Shown here: piece by piece, positions 17,702-25,915 of the stretch
Layout: every line of letters begins with the position of its first letter
How positions within the stretch are numbered: position 1 is the stretch's first letter
Assembly: GCA_025350245.1 (NCBI GenBank)
Contig: JANXYG010000150.1
Span: forward strand, 1 to 55,665
Direction: 5' to 3'
From: Betaproteobacteria bacterium
Lineage (GTDB): Bacteria; Pseudomonadota; Gammaproteobacteria; Burkholderiales; Ga0077523
Length of the DNA: 55,665 nt
Position numbers and translations under genes: made by a program
The notes under the pieces: model-generated
The model's input: the letters and a program-made list of their open reading frames with translations, nothing else
Told to the model about the DNA's origin: nothing
Databases searched by the model: none

Positions 17702-18802
17702 ATGGATATCCGCATCGATCCCGTTGCCGGCAACGGTCCCGTCCGGCTGCCGGCCCCGCTCGGCTTCGGCCGCCACTTCACCCGCCGCATGTTCACTCAG
17801 CGCTACGACGCCGGGCGCGGCTGGCACGATGCCGCTATCGGCCCGTACCGGCCGATTTCGCTCGACCCCGGCGCGCAGGTGCTACATTCGGGGCAGGCGA
17901 TCTTCGAGGGCACCAAAGCCTATTCCCGGCCCGACGGGCACCTGAATCTTTTTCGGCCCGATGCCAACGCGGCCCGCTTCAATGCATCGGCGCAGCGCAT
18001 GGCGATGCCGGCGTTGCCCCCCGAGCGTTTCGTCGATGCCATCGAGGCGCTGGTGCAGCTCGAACACGAATGGGCCCCGCGAGCGGAGGGCTCGTCGCTG
18101 TACATCCGCCCGGTGATGATCGCGACCGAGCCCACATTCGAAGTGCGTGCAGCGAGCGAGTTCCTGCACTACATCGTGCTGAGTCCCGCCGGGCCCTATT
18201 TCGCGTCGGGCTTCCAGCCGGTCGGCGTGCTGGTGTCGGAAGATCACATTCGCGCCGCGCGTGGTGGCACCGGCGCGGCCAAGACCCCGGGTAACTACGC
18301 GGGCAGTCTCGCCGGCATCGAGGGCGCGCGCGCCCTCGGTTATCAGCAGGTGTTGTGGCTCGATGCGGTCGAGCGCCGCTACATCGAGGAGGCGGGGGCG
18401 ATGAACGTCGCCTTCGTCTACGGCGGGTGCCGCATCCGCACACCGCAACTGAGCGGCAGCATCCTGCCCGGCATCACGCGCGATTCGTTGCTACGGCTCG
18501 CGCTCGATCTGGGCTTCGAGGTCGAGCAGGATCGTCTCGACATCGCGGAAATCATCGCGGACGTGCGCTCAGGCCGGATCACCGAAGGGTTCTGCATGGG
18601 TACCGCGGCGGTGGTGGTGCCGATCGGCCGCATCGGCTATCACGGCGCCGACGTGCCCGTGGGCGATGGCGGGAACACGCCTGTCGCCCGGCAGTTGTAC
18701 AAGACTCTGACCGACATCCAGTACGGCCGTGCGGCCGATCCGTATGGCTGGACACGGCGTGTCGAAGCAGCGGCGCCGTTGCGGACGGCCGCAGTGGCGT
18801 GA
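17702..18802 (+). CDS. ilvE: Branched-chain amino acid aminotransferase
   Basis: This 366-residue fold-type IV aminotransferase is of the longer (type II, eukaryotic-like) class. It shows the family motifs LHSGQAIFEGTKAYS, the PLP lysine in GGTGAAKTPGNYAGSL, WLDAVERRYIEEAGAMN and GSILPGITRDSLL. It interconverts valine, leucine and isoleucine with their 2-oxo acids. ATG 17702 directly follows the TGA of the interrupted small gene, with GAGGA at 17692-17696, so translation is coupled to that upstream frame. No attenuator or leader peptide is seen. Confidence 0.9.
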   Translation: MDIRIDPVAGNGPVRLPAPLGFGRHFTRRMFTQRYDAGRGWHDAAIGPYRPISLDPGAQVLHSGQAIFEGTKAYSRPDGHLNLFRPDANAARFNASAQRMAMPALPPERFVDAIEALVQLEHEWAPRAEGSSLYIRPVMIATEPTFEVRAASEFLHYIVLSPAGPYFASGFQPVGVLVSEDHIRAARGGTGAAKTPGNYAGSLAGIEGARALGYQQVLWLDAVERRYIEEAGAMNVAFVYGGCRIRTPQLSGSILPGITRDSLLRLALDLGFEVEQDRLDIAEIIADVRSGRITEGFCMGTAAVVVPIGRIGYHGADVPVGDGGNTPVARQLYKTLTDIQYGRAADPYGWTRRVEAAAPLRTAAVA

Positions 18803-18821
18803 CCTGGTAAAGGAGTGGCGA

Positions 18822-19164
18822 ATGGCGGCCGCGGCACGATTTTCGTTGGGCGCAGGGGCGATCGCTTTCGGCATCACGGCATTGCTGGTCGCGGCGGAAA
18901 CGCCCCCGGTCGATGACCTCGTACCGGGATCTCGAGTTCGGCCACAAGGCTAGCCAGCCGACGCTGCGGCAGCAGATCGCGGCGGCGTTCTCGGGCGACA
19001 TCGGGGTCAGCAGCGATTACTTTCCGGAGCAGAACTGCCCGGGGCCGCAGCAGGCATGTCGCGAACTGATGGCGGCGGGCAAGCCCGAACTCGGCCACGT
19101 GCGCTGGTCAAGTTTTTTCGTCACTATAAGGATGCCGAACGAAGGCGAAGCGCAGCGATGGTGA
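18822..19164 (+). pseudogene. Possible frameshifted small exported protein
   Basis: ATG 18822 follows AGGAG by 6 bases and opens MAAAARFSLGAGAIAFGITA followed by LLVAAETPPVDD, a signal-peptide-like start. That frame stops at 18951-18953. A second frame from 18913 continues with YRDLEFGHKASQPTLRQQIA, then SDYFPEQNCPGPQQACRELM, and runs into the repeat at 19139. The two parts join naturally if one base is gained or lost near the C run at 18902-18906. No family is recognised. It may instead be two unrelated chance frames. Confidence 0.35.
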
Positions 19165-19271
19165 ACGAAGGGTGCCTCTGGAGCAAAGGGCTCCCGTCCG
19201 CAGGGTCCCCCGAGGAACGGGGCGCCCCCTCGGGGGGGAAGGCGAAGCGCAGCGCAGCCTGGGGGGGTAGT
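19139..19271 (-). repeat. Sense-oriented 3'-UTR repeat after the LprI-like gene
   Basis: Read on the minus strand: ACCCCCCCAGGCTGCGCTGC, then GCTTCGCCTTCCCCCCCGAG, GGGGCGCCCCGTTCCTCGGG and on. A second GCTGCGCTTCGCCTTCG stretch lies at the far end (19140-19156). It starts 2 bases past the stop codon at 19274. It is one of the longest copies in the window. Confidence 0.75.
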
Positions 19272-19273
19272 CC

Positions 19274-20020
19274 TTAACAGTCCGCGTCGCTGATCCAGCC
19301 GGCGGGCCTGCCGTTGACGTCGAGCACCTGGGTTGCCGCGCGGCAGGCCGGCGGGCGCTTGGCATCGAGGTGATAGACCGGCCCGGCGTTCGGCAATGAC
19401 GCTTCCGGATCGCGCACCCGGAAATCGAACACCTTGTGGCCGTCGGCATGCGCCATGCAGACCCATTCCTTCTGTTGCCAGTCGACCAGGCGCATGCCGA
19501 TGGTGCCGTCGTCGCCGGCGCGCCATACCACCAGTGCCTTGCTGATCGGATTGGGCGCCTCTTCGCGACAGGCGCGGATGGCGCGCTGGTACTTCGAAAG
19601 CTCGCGGGTCCAGCCGCGGCCCGCTTCGGCGATCGAATCGGGCGGTAGTTCTTCCACGATCTGGCGGCGCTCGCCCGGATAGGCGGGTCGCGATTCCAGT
19701 GCGGCGATCTGGTGCTGGTAGCGATCCTCCAGGCAGGCCGCCGGTTCCGATGCTTCGCGGCATTCGTTGCGGCTGGCCGACCAGGCGCGCTGTTCGTCTT
19801 GGAGCGAGCGCCGCGCGGTGCCGCTGGTCACCCTGAGCATGCGCGCGTAGGCGACGGCGAGTTGCAGGTCGAGGTCGGACAGGCGCTCGGACCCGCAGAT
19901 GGTGGTCTGCATCCACCCCTTTGCCTTGGTGCACAGGAAGCTCGGCGTTGCTGCGTTCGCCGCGCCGCCGGTGGCAAGCATCGCGGCCGCGACCGCCACG
20001 AGCAAGGAATTAGTTTTCAT
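19274..20020 (-). CDS. Exported LprI-like (DUF1311) protein
   Basis: This 248-residue protein has a signal peptide (MKTNSLLVAVAAAMLATGGA, then ANA). The N-terminal domain carries the DUF1311/LprI cysteine pattern: FLCTKAKGWMQTTICGSERL with LSDLDLQLAVAYARML, LQDEQRAWSASRNEC, and CLEDRYQHQIAAL. LprI-type proteins inhibit host lysozyme. The C-terminal half (from about residue 135) is a separate beta-rich region that I do not recognise. The start codon lies inside the end of the M23-like gene (11-base overlap), so the two are co-translated. Confidence 0.7.
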   Translation of the reverse strand: MKTNSLLVAVAAAMLATGGAANAATPSFLCTKAKGWMQTTICGSERLSDLDLQLAVAYARMLRVTSGTARRSLQDEQRAWSASRNECREASEPAACLEDRYQHQIAALESRPAYPGERRQIVEELPPDSIAEAGRGWTRELSKYQRAIRACREEAPNPISKALVVWRAGDDGTIGMRLVDWQQKEWVCMAHADGHKVFDFRVRDPEASLPNAGPVYHLDAKRPPACRAATQVLDVNGRPAGWISDADC

Positions 20021-20942
20021 GGTGCTGGTTACGCGTGAGGTAACGGCCGTCGAAGCGCATCGGCATGGCGTCGCCACCGAGCAGCAGCGCGGTGCCGCGG
20101 CGTTTGGCGGTGACGGCGAGATGCGGCTCGCGGCTGTCGCCGGCGTTGCCGACAGCCGCGAGCATCGCGCCGGTGTCGATGCGCTGGCCCTGGCGTACCG
20201 CGAGCGAGCCCTGCCGCAGATGCGCCAGCGTGACGATGATGCCGCTGCAGTCGAGCACGACGTGGTTGCCGAGCGTGTGATGCGGGTCCGACGCGGGTGC
20301 AGCAAGATCGGGCAGGCTGCCTTCGGCATTGGTCACGACGCCTGCGCACGGCGCGATCACCGGCGCGCCGAAGATCGCGTAGCGCGCCGGGTCGGCGGGA
20401 AACAGGCCGCTCGCGCGCATGCCGATCGCGTTGAGGCGAACGAAGTCGGTGCGGTATTCGGGGTGGGCGATGAAGCGCGGGTCGGCCGAGGTGGCGGTAT
20501 GCAAGTCGAGCAGCGCATTGGCACCGCCGCTCGCCACAGCGAACGTGCCGCCGCGCAGAGGGAAGGCGAGGTCTGCCGCGGGCACGTCGGGGAGCTGGCG
20601 ACCTTCGGCGCCGAGCCAGGCAACCCAGAGGCAGCCACCGGTTGCGACTGCGCCCAGGGTGAGCAGCACCACCGCTCGGGTTCCTTGCGGCCAGGCAGGT
20701 GCCAAGGGCCAGCGGGTACGCCAGTGCCACAGCATCGGGATCGGCAGCGCTGCCAGCGCATAGGGTAGCCACCAGGGCAGGACAGTCCAGTCGCCGAGCG
20801 CGGTGATCGCCAGCAGGAATCCCGCCCAGAGTGTCGCCAGCACCAGCAGTCCGGCCCGGCTGCGCGGGGGGCGGATGATCATCGCACCGAGCAGTACCAA
20901 TGGCGCGGCGATCTGCAGCAACAGGATGGCGACGAGAAGCAT
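20010..20942 (-). CDS. Membrane-anchored M23-like protein with degenerate active site
   Basis: This is a 310-residue protein. Residues 1-115 contain three or four transmembrane helices. The C-terminal part has an M23/LytM-like fold signature: GAPVIAPCAGVVTNAEG, GNHVVLDCSGIIVTLAHLRQ and IDTGAMLAAVGNAGDSREPH followed by LAV. In active enzymes the last motif is H-x-H; here the second His is Ala (HLA). No clear upstream H-xxx-D ligand pair is visible. It may bind rather than cut peptidoglycan, like EnvC/NlpD activators. It overlaps the LprI-like gene, which suggests a joint envelope role. Confidence 0.65.
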   Translation of the reverse strand: MLLVAILLLQIAAPLVLLGAMIIRPPRSRAGLLVLATLWAGFLLAITALGDWTVLPWWLPYALAALPIPMLWHWRTRWPLAPAWPQGTRAVVLLTLGAVATGGCLWVAWLGAEGRQLPDVPAADLAFPLRGGTFAVASGGANALLDLHTATSADPRFIAHPEYRTDFVRLNAIGMRASGLFPADPARYAIFGAPVIAPCAGVVTNAEGSLPDLAAPASDPHHTLGNHVVLDCSGIIVTLAHLRQGSLAVRQGQRIDTGAMLAAVGNAGDSREPHLAVTAKRRGTALLLGGDAMPMRFDGRYLTRNQHHEN

Positions 20943-21043
20943 GGAGCAGCGGGGAGGATGGCGACGCGACCGGTATTATCCGGCTCATGGCCGTCCGCTA
21001 CGGAAAAGATCGTTCGTCTTCTGCCTTACCCGCCGCGGGCGGC

Positions 21044-21766
21044 ATGACGTCGGTGGTCGGCCTGGATGGCTGTCGCGCGGGCTGGGTCGCGGCGTTCGCC
21101 GAGTTCGCCGACGGCCAGCCGCAGGTGGTGCGGCTCGATCTGCGTCTGGTCGAGCGCTTCGAGGAGTTGCTTGCGCTGGCGGTGCCACCGGTCGTGATGG
21201 CGGTCGACATGCCGATCGGCTTGCCGTCCCGTTACCTGCCGGGTGGGCGGCGCTGCGACCAGGAAGCCCGGCAACTGCTGGGCGCCGGGTGGACGTCGAG
21301 CGTGTTCAGCCCGCCCGCACGCTCGGCGCTGGAAGCATCGGACCACCAGCATGCCATGGTCTTGCAGGGCGGCGGATTGTCGATCCAGTCGTTCAACATC
21401 GTGCCGCGGATTCGCGAGATCGACGCCGTGATTGCGCCGGCGCATCAGGCCTGGATACGAGAGGCTCATCCCGAACTGGCGTTTCGCGGCCTCAACGACG
21501 GGCGCCAGTTGCGGCACCGCAAGCGCACCACTGCCGGACAACGAGAGCGTACTGCCCTGTTGCGAAAGGTGTTCGGCGCGGCCCTGCCCGATCCGGCGGG
21601 CGTGCGGCTTCGGCTGGGTCCGCGCGGGTTGGCCATCGATGACGTGATCGATGCGCTCATGCTGGCGGATGTCGCCCGGCGGATCCATCGACACGAGGCG
21701 CATCGGGTGCCGGTCGGCGCCCCCCCGCTCGACGCCCACGGCCTCCGCATGGAGATCTGGTTCTGA
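21044..21766 (+). CDS. DUF429 family protein
   Basis: This 240-residue protein opens MTSVVGLDGCRAGWVAAFAE, with VVMAVDMPIGLP and a late AIDDVIDALMLADVARRI. These are the conserved acidic patches of DUF429, an RNase H-like-fold family of predicted nucleases with no settled role. ATG 21044 puts the conserved GLDGCRAGW near the N-terminus as is usual; an upstream ATG at 20987 is possible. It is divergent from the M23-like gene and followed by the dispersed 3' repeat. Confidence 0.75.
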   Translation: MTSVVGLDGCRAGWVAAFAEFADGQPQVVRLDLRLVERFEELLALAVPPVVMAVDMPIGLPSRYLPGGRRCDQEARQLLGAGWTSSVFSPPARSALEASDHQHAMVLQGGGLSIQSFNIVPRIREIDAVIAPAHQAWIREAHPELAFRGLNDGRQLRHRKRTTAGQRERTALLRKVFGAALPDPAGVRLRLGPRGLAIDDVIDALMLADVARRIHRHEAHRVPVGAPPLDAHGLRMEIWF

Positions 21767-21870
21767 GGTGACAACGCCCCCCAGGCTTCCTTCGGTCGCC
21801 CCCCCACTGGGGGGCGCAGCGTCCTCGGGGGACCCTGTGGGCGCTGCCCCTCCGCTTCCCATACTCCCCG
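21767..21870 (+). repeat. Sense-oriented 3'-UTR repeat after the DUF429 gene
   Basis: This starts right after the stop codon: GCCCCCCAGGCTTCCTTCGG, CCCCCCCACTGGGGGGCGC, then TCCTCGGGGGACCCTGTGGG and GCGCTGCCCCTCCGCTT. The distal half is nearly the same as in the copy after panC (49743-49850). The proximal core is diverged. Confidence 0.7.
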
Positions 21871-21877
21871 TTTCGCT

Positions 21878-22372
21878 TCAGTTGTCGAGGTACGGTCCGA
21901 GCAGTTCGCGCATGCGCGACGTGGTTTTGGGACCGGTGGTCTTGGAGCGGACGATGCCGTCGCGGTCGATGAGGTAGGCGGTCGGGGTCGGATAGCGGCG
22001 CTCGAACCCGGTCTCGTCGAGTTCGTCGGCCATCGCGCCTTGCAGGTTGTAGATGCCCAGCATGCGCGCCACCCGGCCTTTGTCTTCGAGGGCGTCGACG
22101 CCGATGACGATGACTTCGAAGCCCCGGTCTTTCAGGTCGTCGTGGAAGGTTTCGAGCGTGCCGATCTCGAGTGCACAGAAGCGGCAATAGCTCGAGTAGA
22201 AGTTCACCAGCACGACCTTGCCGCGATAGTCGGCGAGGTTGAACTTGTCGCCGGAGACCAGGGTGCCGCGCAACGGGGGAGCCGGCTGGTCGATTTCGAC
22301 AACGGCGACGGCCAGCGTGGCGCCCAGCAGGAGCGACAGGCCCAGAAGCAGGCGTGCGAGGATTTGGATCAT
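21878..22372 (-). CDS. TlpA-like thiol-disulfide oxidoreductase
   Basis: This 164-residue protein has an N-terminal signal or anchor helix (MIQILARLLLGLSLLLGATL). A thioredoxin fold follows, with active site SSYCRFC, the LSG-like VNFYSSY strand before it and the cis-proline loop in RYPTPTAYLID. It would act in the periplasm on protein thiols, for example in cytochrome maturation or stress repair. The CRFC dipeptide is not the WCPPC of classic TlpA. It lies downstream of a decayed rhodanese gene on the same strand. Confidence 0.82.
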   Translation of the reverse strand: MIQILARLLLGLSLLLGATLAVAVVEIDQPAPPLRGTLVSGDKFNLADYRGKVVLVNFYSSYCRFCALEIGTLETFHDDLKDRGFEVIVIGVDALEDKGRVARMLGIYNLQGAMADELDETGFERRYPTPTAYLIDRDGIVRSKTTGPKTTSRMRELLGPYLDN

Positions 22373-22434
22373 GGTGGTGGACCGGTCTGGTTTCGATACC
22401 AAAGGGAAAAGCCGAAGAGGGGCAGAGAACGCGA

Positions 22435-22950
22435 TCAGTTGCCGGTTGCCATCGCCAGCGATGGGTCGGTGCCCATTCGGATAACGAGGCATCGTACAGC
22501 CGTACCTCGGGATGCCCGAGCCTGGTGAGCACCAGCGTCGTGCTCGACGCAGCTGATGCCACCGCCGCAATAGGTGATGACCTTGGGCGTCGCCAGGGGT
22601 CCGGCCAGCCGATGGCGCAGCTCGTCCGGCGACTTGAACGTGTTGTCCGCGTTGACCAGGTCGGCCGCGGCGACGTTGGTGCTGCCGGGGATATGGCCGA
22701 GGCGACCATAGCGCGTGCTGCCCTCGCCCCGGTGCTGCTCCGGGCGCAAGGTTTCGGCGAACCGGGCGCCCCGAAATATGGTCTTGATCGAAGTCCGCCT
22801 GGCCCGACACCACATCGTAAGGCCGGTCGGGGCTGGGCAGGAGATGGGTGGTGGCGTCGAGGGTGACGACAGCGGGATCGGCCAGATTGGCGGCCAGCCA
22901 GGCGGTTTCGACCTGGAATCCGGGGTAGGGCTCGGACGTCGGCAGGGTGT
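22435..22950 (-). pseudogene. Decayed thiosulfate/3-mercaptopyruvate sulfurtransferase (SseA-like)
   Basis: Minus-strand fragments in three frames add up to a rhodanese. One frame reads GFQVETAWLAANLADPAVVT, LDATTHLLPSP and FDQDHI. A second frame reads GARFAETLRP, then RYGRLGHIPGSTNVAAADLV and KVITYCGGGISC. A third reads LTRLGHPEVRLYDASLSEWA, before the second frame returns with DPSLAMATGN. At least three frameshifts and a large deletion between GARFAE and GHIPGS (the end of the first rhodanese domain and the linker) make it non-functional. The active-site cysteine motif YCGGGISC is still visible. Confidence 0.8.
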
Positions 22951-22993
22951 CGGCTCGCGAACAGGGCGTGAGATTGTGCTTGGCCGTCCGGGT

Positions 22994-23022
22994 GGCGGCA
23001 ACGCGGCGTTGCCGCCGTTTTT
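22994..23022 (+). terminator. Strong hairpin plus T-run, orphan terminator
   Basis: GGCGGCAACG (22994-23003) pairs perfectly with CGTTGCCGCC (23007-23016) across a CGG loop, followed by G and TTTTT. This is a textbook Rho-independent terminator on the plus strand. No plus-strand gene ends just upstream; the nearest, DUF429, ends 1.2 kb away. It lies just before the start of the minus-strand rhodanese relic. Confidence 0.75.
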
Positions 23023-23220
23023 GGGGTCGATCGAGGCCGGAAAGGGTTGGACCGGCAATTGCGCCGAACGACAACGCCCGGTTTTTTCAGGATTTTTCAA
23101 CGCCGTAGTGGACAGCGGCCGGCTTGATTGGGTTCAATAACGCCTTTTCGCGTCCGACGCGCCCCTTCAGGCGTCGGGTTGCGGCTCGAGCAGCTCATAA
23201 AAAACCAGGGGATCACGGCA

Positions 23221-24069
23221 ATGGACGATCACGGCGCGATTTTCGAGAGGCGCTACAACAATCGGGCGGCGGTGCCCGATTTTGCGCAGTATTTCGACCG
23301 CTGGAACAAGCAGTCCAGGCAGGCCCGTGAGGAACTGGATTGCGACCTCGACATCGCCTACGGCGACCACCCGATGGAGAAGATGGACATCTTCCGGGCC
23401 GAGGGGCGCAGTCGGGCATTGCTCCTGTTCATCCACGGTGGCTACTGGCGCTCGCTGGACAAGCGCGACAACTCGTTCCTGGCGACCGAGCTGGTGCGCC
23501 ACGGCGTGACCGTGGCGATGCCCAACTACGCGCTGTGCCCGTCGGTGAGTATCGACGAGATCGTGCGGCAGATGCTCAAGGCCACGGCATGGCTTTACCG
23601 CACGGCCAGCCGTTATGGCGCGCCGGGCAACTCGCTGTATGTTGCCGGTCACTCGGCCGGCGGGCACCTGGCGACCATGATGCTGGCCGCGCAATGGCCG
23701 CGCTACATGGCGGATCTGCCCGAGCGCGTCATCGAAGGCGGCCTCACCATCAGCGGCGTGTATGACCTCACCGAGATCCAGCGGGTGCCGTCGCTCAACG
23801 GCGACCTGATGCTCGACGCCGAATCGGCGCTCAGGATGAGCCCGGCCTTCATGGTGCCTCCCACCAATGCGCCGCTGCACACCGCGGTCGGCAGCGCGGA
23901 GATCGACGGCTTCCGATACCAGCACAAGCTGCTGCGCGAGCGCTGGCGGTCGGTCATCGGTGCCGACATCGTTTGCCCCGGCGATAATCACTTCAGCATC
24001 CTCGAGACCTTCGCCGACCCGACCTCGGCGTTGTTTCGCAAGACGCTTTCGATGATGGAACTCGGGTAA
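23221..24069 (+). CDS. Alpha/beta hydrolase, arylformamidase-like
   Basis: This 282-residue serine hydrolase has the oxyanion motif IHGGYWRSLD, the nucleophile elbow GHSAGGH and a late DNHFSILE that supplies the catalytic His. HGG-YW and GHSAGGH together are typical of the kynurenine formamidase-like/BD-FAE group. Its substrate here is not shown, and no tryptophan-degradation genes are near. ATG 23221 has a weak GGGGA upstream. It stands alone between the terminator at 23022 and a radical SAM gene. Confidence 0.8.
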   Translation: MDDHGAIFERRYNNRAAVPDFAQYFDRWNKQSRQAREELDCDLDIAYGDHPMEKMDIFRAEGRSRALLLFIHGGYWRSLDKRDNSFLATELVRHGVTVAMPNYALCPSVSIDEIVRQMLKATAWLYRTASRYGAPGNSLYVAGHSAGGHLATMMLAAQWPRYMADLPERVIEGGLTISGVYDLTEIQRVPSLNGDLMLDAESALRMSPAFMVPPTNAPLHTAVGSAEIDGFRYQHKLLRERWRSVIGADIVCPGDNHFSILETFADPTSALFRKTLSMMELG

Positions 24070-24148
24070 CCGGGTTTTGGCATCCGGTTTTTCAGGGGCG
24101 GTGTCGGCTGCCCTTGCATCGAAGCCGAACACTGGTTATAAAGCCAGT

Positions 24149-25252
24149 ATGTCGATGCGCACCCACAACGGCGATGCAGCGCGGTCATTCAAGGGCCGCG
24201 GTGCCGGTATCAATCCGGAAGGCCGCTTCGAGCAGTCCCGCACCGATGCCGTCGACGACGGGTGGGGCACGCCGTCCGACTCCGACGGGGTCGCCGCGGC
24301 GTCCCGGATCACGACCCAGGTCACGAGCGAGCACGCCAAAAGCATCCTGTCGCGCAACGAGTCGCCCGACATCCCGTTCACCCTGTCGATCAACCCCTAC
24401 CGTGGCTGCGAACACGGCTGCATCTACTGCTACGCCCGGCCGAGTCATGCCTACCTCGGTTTGTCGCCGGGCCTGGATTTCGAGACCCGGCTGTTCGCCA
24501 AGGTCAACGCCGCCGAACTGCTGCGCGACGAACTCGCGCGGCCGGGCTATCGGTGCCAGACCATCGTGCTCGGCGCCAACACCGACCCCTACCAGCCGGT
24601 GGAACGCGAGTATCGCATCACGCGCGCTCTGCTCGACGTCATGTCGGCTTGTGGCCAGCCGGTCGGCATCGTCACCAAGAACGCCCTGGTGCTGCGCGAC
24701 CTCGACCTGCTGGCACCGATGGCGGCGCGCGGCCTGGTGCGGGTGTACATCAGCGTCACCACTCTCGACCACGAGATCGCGCGCCATCTCGAGCCCCGCG
24801 CCAGCAGCCCCGCCCGTCGCATCGAGGCCATCGGCGAACTGTCGGCCGCGGGCGTTCCGACCGGCGTGATGGTGGCGCCGGTGATTCCTTTCCTCACCGA
24901 TGACGCCATGGAGAAGGTTCTCGAGGCCGCGGCGGCGGCGGGTGCCGGCCGCGCGGGGTATGTGTTGCTGCGCCTGCCCTACGAGATCAAGGATCTGTTC
25001 AATGACTGGCTGCAGCGGCACTATCCGCTGAAGGTTGCCCACGTGATGAGCCGGCTGCGGCAGATGCGTGACGGCCGCGAGAACGACTCTGAGTTCGGGT
25101 CGCGGATGAAAGGGCAGGGACTGTTCGCCGACCTGCTTGCGCGGCGCTTCGAGGCGGCATGCGCGCGTCTGGCACTCGACCGTGGCCGAGGCGAACTCGA
25201 CACGGCGCAGTTCCGGCGTCCTTCAAAGGGAGGCCAGCTTCCGCTGTTCTGA
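24149..25252 (+). CDS. Radical SAM protein, PA0069/SplB-like family
   Basis: This 367-residue protein has the iron-sulfur motif C87-x3-C91-x2-C94 in RGCEHGCIYCYARPSHAYLG, a radical SAM core (GANTDPYQPVE, VGIVTKNALVLRDLDLL, YISVTTLDHEIARHLEPR) and a C-terminal tail. The pattern matches the PA0069 family, distantly related to spore photoproduct lyase, whose reaction is not established. ATG 24149 is preferred over the more upstream possibility at 24077, whose added residues are atypical. It is followed directly by a dispersed repeat. Confidence 0.85.
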   Translation: MSMRTHNGDAARSFKGRGAGINPEGRFEQSRTDAVDDGWGTPSDSDGVAAASRITTQVTSEHAKSILSRNESPDIPFTLSINPYRGCEHGCIYCYARPSHAYLGLSPGLDFETRLFAKVNAAELLRDELARPGYRCQTIVLGANTDPYQPVEREYRITRALLDVMSACGQPVGIVTKNALVLRDLDLLAPMAARGLVRVYISVTTLDHEIARHLEPRASSPARRIEAIGELSAAGVPTGVMVAPVIPFLTDDAMEKVLEAAAAAGAGRAGYVLLRLPYEIKDLFNDWLQRHYPLKVAHVMSRLRQMRDGRENDSEFGSRMKGQGLFADLLARRFEAACARLALDRGRGELDTAQFRRPSKGGQLPLF

Positions 25253-25400
25253 CATGAAACGTCCACCCCCAGGCTGCGCTGCGCTTCGCCAACCCCCTTG
25301 GGGGCCAGTTCGCTCGGGAGCGGCCCGGCGCTCACTGAAATGAGATCCCCCCAAGGCTTGCTTGGGTCGTCGAAGTGCCCCCCGCTCCCGGATTCGAAAC
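25253..25400 (+). repeat. Sense-oriented 3'-UTR repeat after the radical SAM gene
   Basis: It begins 7 bases past the stop: TCCACCCCCAGGCTGCGCTG, then CGCTTCGCCAACCCCCTTGG and GGGCCAGTTCGCTCGGGAGC, then GGCCCGGC. A second, related block (CCCCCCAAGGCTTGCTTGGG...) follows at 25347. The first block is closest to the copy at 9405-9482. Confidence 0.75.
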
Positions 25401-25434
25401 CCGTGGGCGCCGTGCAATCCCGATCGTTGGTCTG

Positions 25435-25740
25435 GTGATCCGCTGCTACACGGCCGGCTCGCTGCCCGAGGCCCACCTGATGCTGCACCGGCTGCAAGAT
25501 GCCGGTATCGAAGCGCATGTGTTCAACCAGAATGCGCAAAGCGGCGTCGGCGAGATTCCGTTCACCCATGCCTGGCCCGAAATCTGGCTTGCCGATCCGG
25601 CTGATCTGTCGCGTGCACGTGCCATCGTCGAAGCGGTCGAGCATCCCCCGGCGCCCTGGGCCGACTGGATCTGCCACGCCTGCGCGGAGGCCAATCCGGG
25701 CCAGTTCGAGCTGTGCTGGTCTTGCGGCACGGCGCCGTAG
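25435..25740 (+). CDS. DUF2007 protein with C-terminal zinc ribbon
   Basis: This 101-residue protein starts at GTG 25435 ([20 protein letters not shown]). The first 65 residues match the DUF2007 signal-transducing-like domain ([40 protein letters not shown]). The last 25 residues carry a four-cysteine ribbon: [20 protein letters not shown] followed by GTAP (CxxC...CxxC), like RanBP2-type fingers. The role is unknown; a small protein-binding adaptor is plausible. An upstream in-frame ATG at 25375 lies in repeat-derived sequence and is unlikely. Confidence 0.72.
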   Translation: MIRCYTAGSLPEAHLMLHRLQDAGIEAHVFNQNAQSGVGEIPFTHAWPEIWLADPADLSRARAIVEAVEHPPAPWADWICHACAEANPGQFELCWSCGTAP

Positions 25741-25915
25741 GCCCCGCCCGGAAACAGTCCGAGGAGTGACGCCGACATTCCCTCACGGCGGGCGCGTCGG
25801 TGCGGGTGCCGGCTCGAGATCGTTCACGCCTACATCACCCGCTGCGCTGACCGGGCCGTCTTCGATACAATCCGGATTCGCTTTCCGTATCCCGTCATCC
25901 TTCCAGGAGATCCCG

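Noticed and set aside
17702-17760. Attenuator or T-box controlling ilvE
   Set aside because: The gene starts directly on the stop of the previous frame, so there is no room for a leader, and no run of branched-chain codons is seen.
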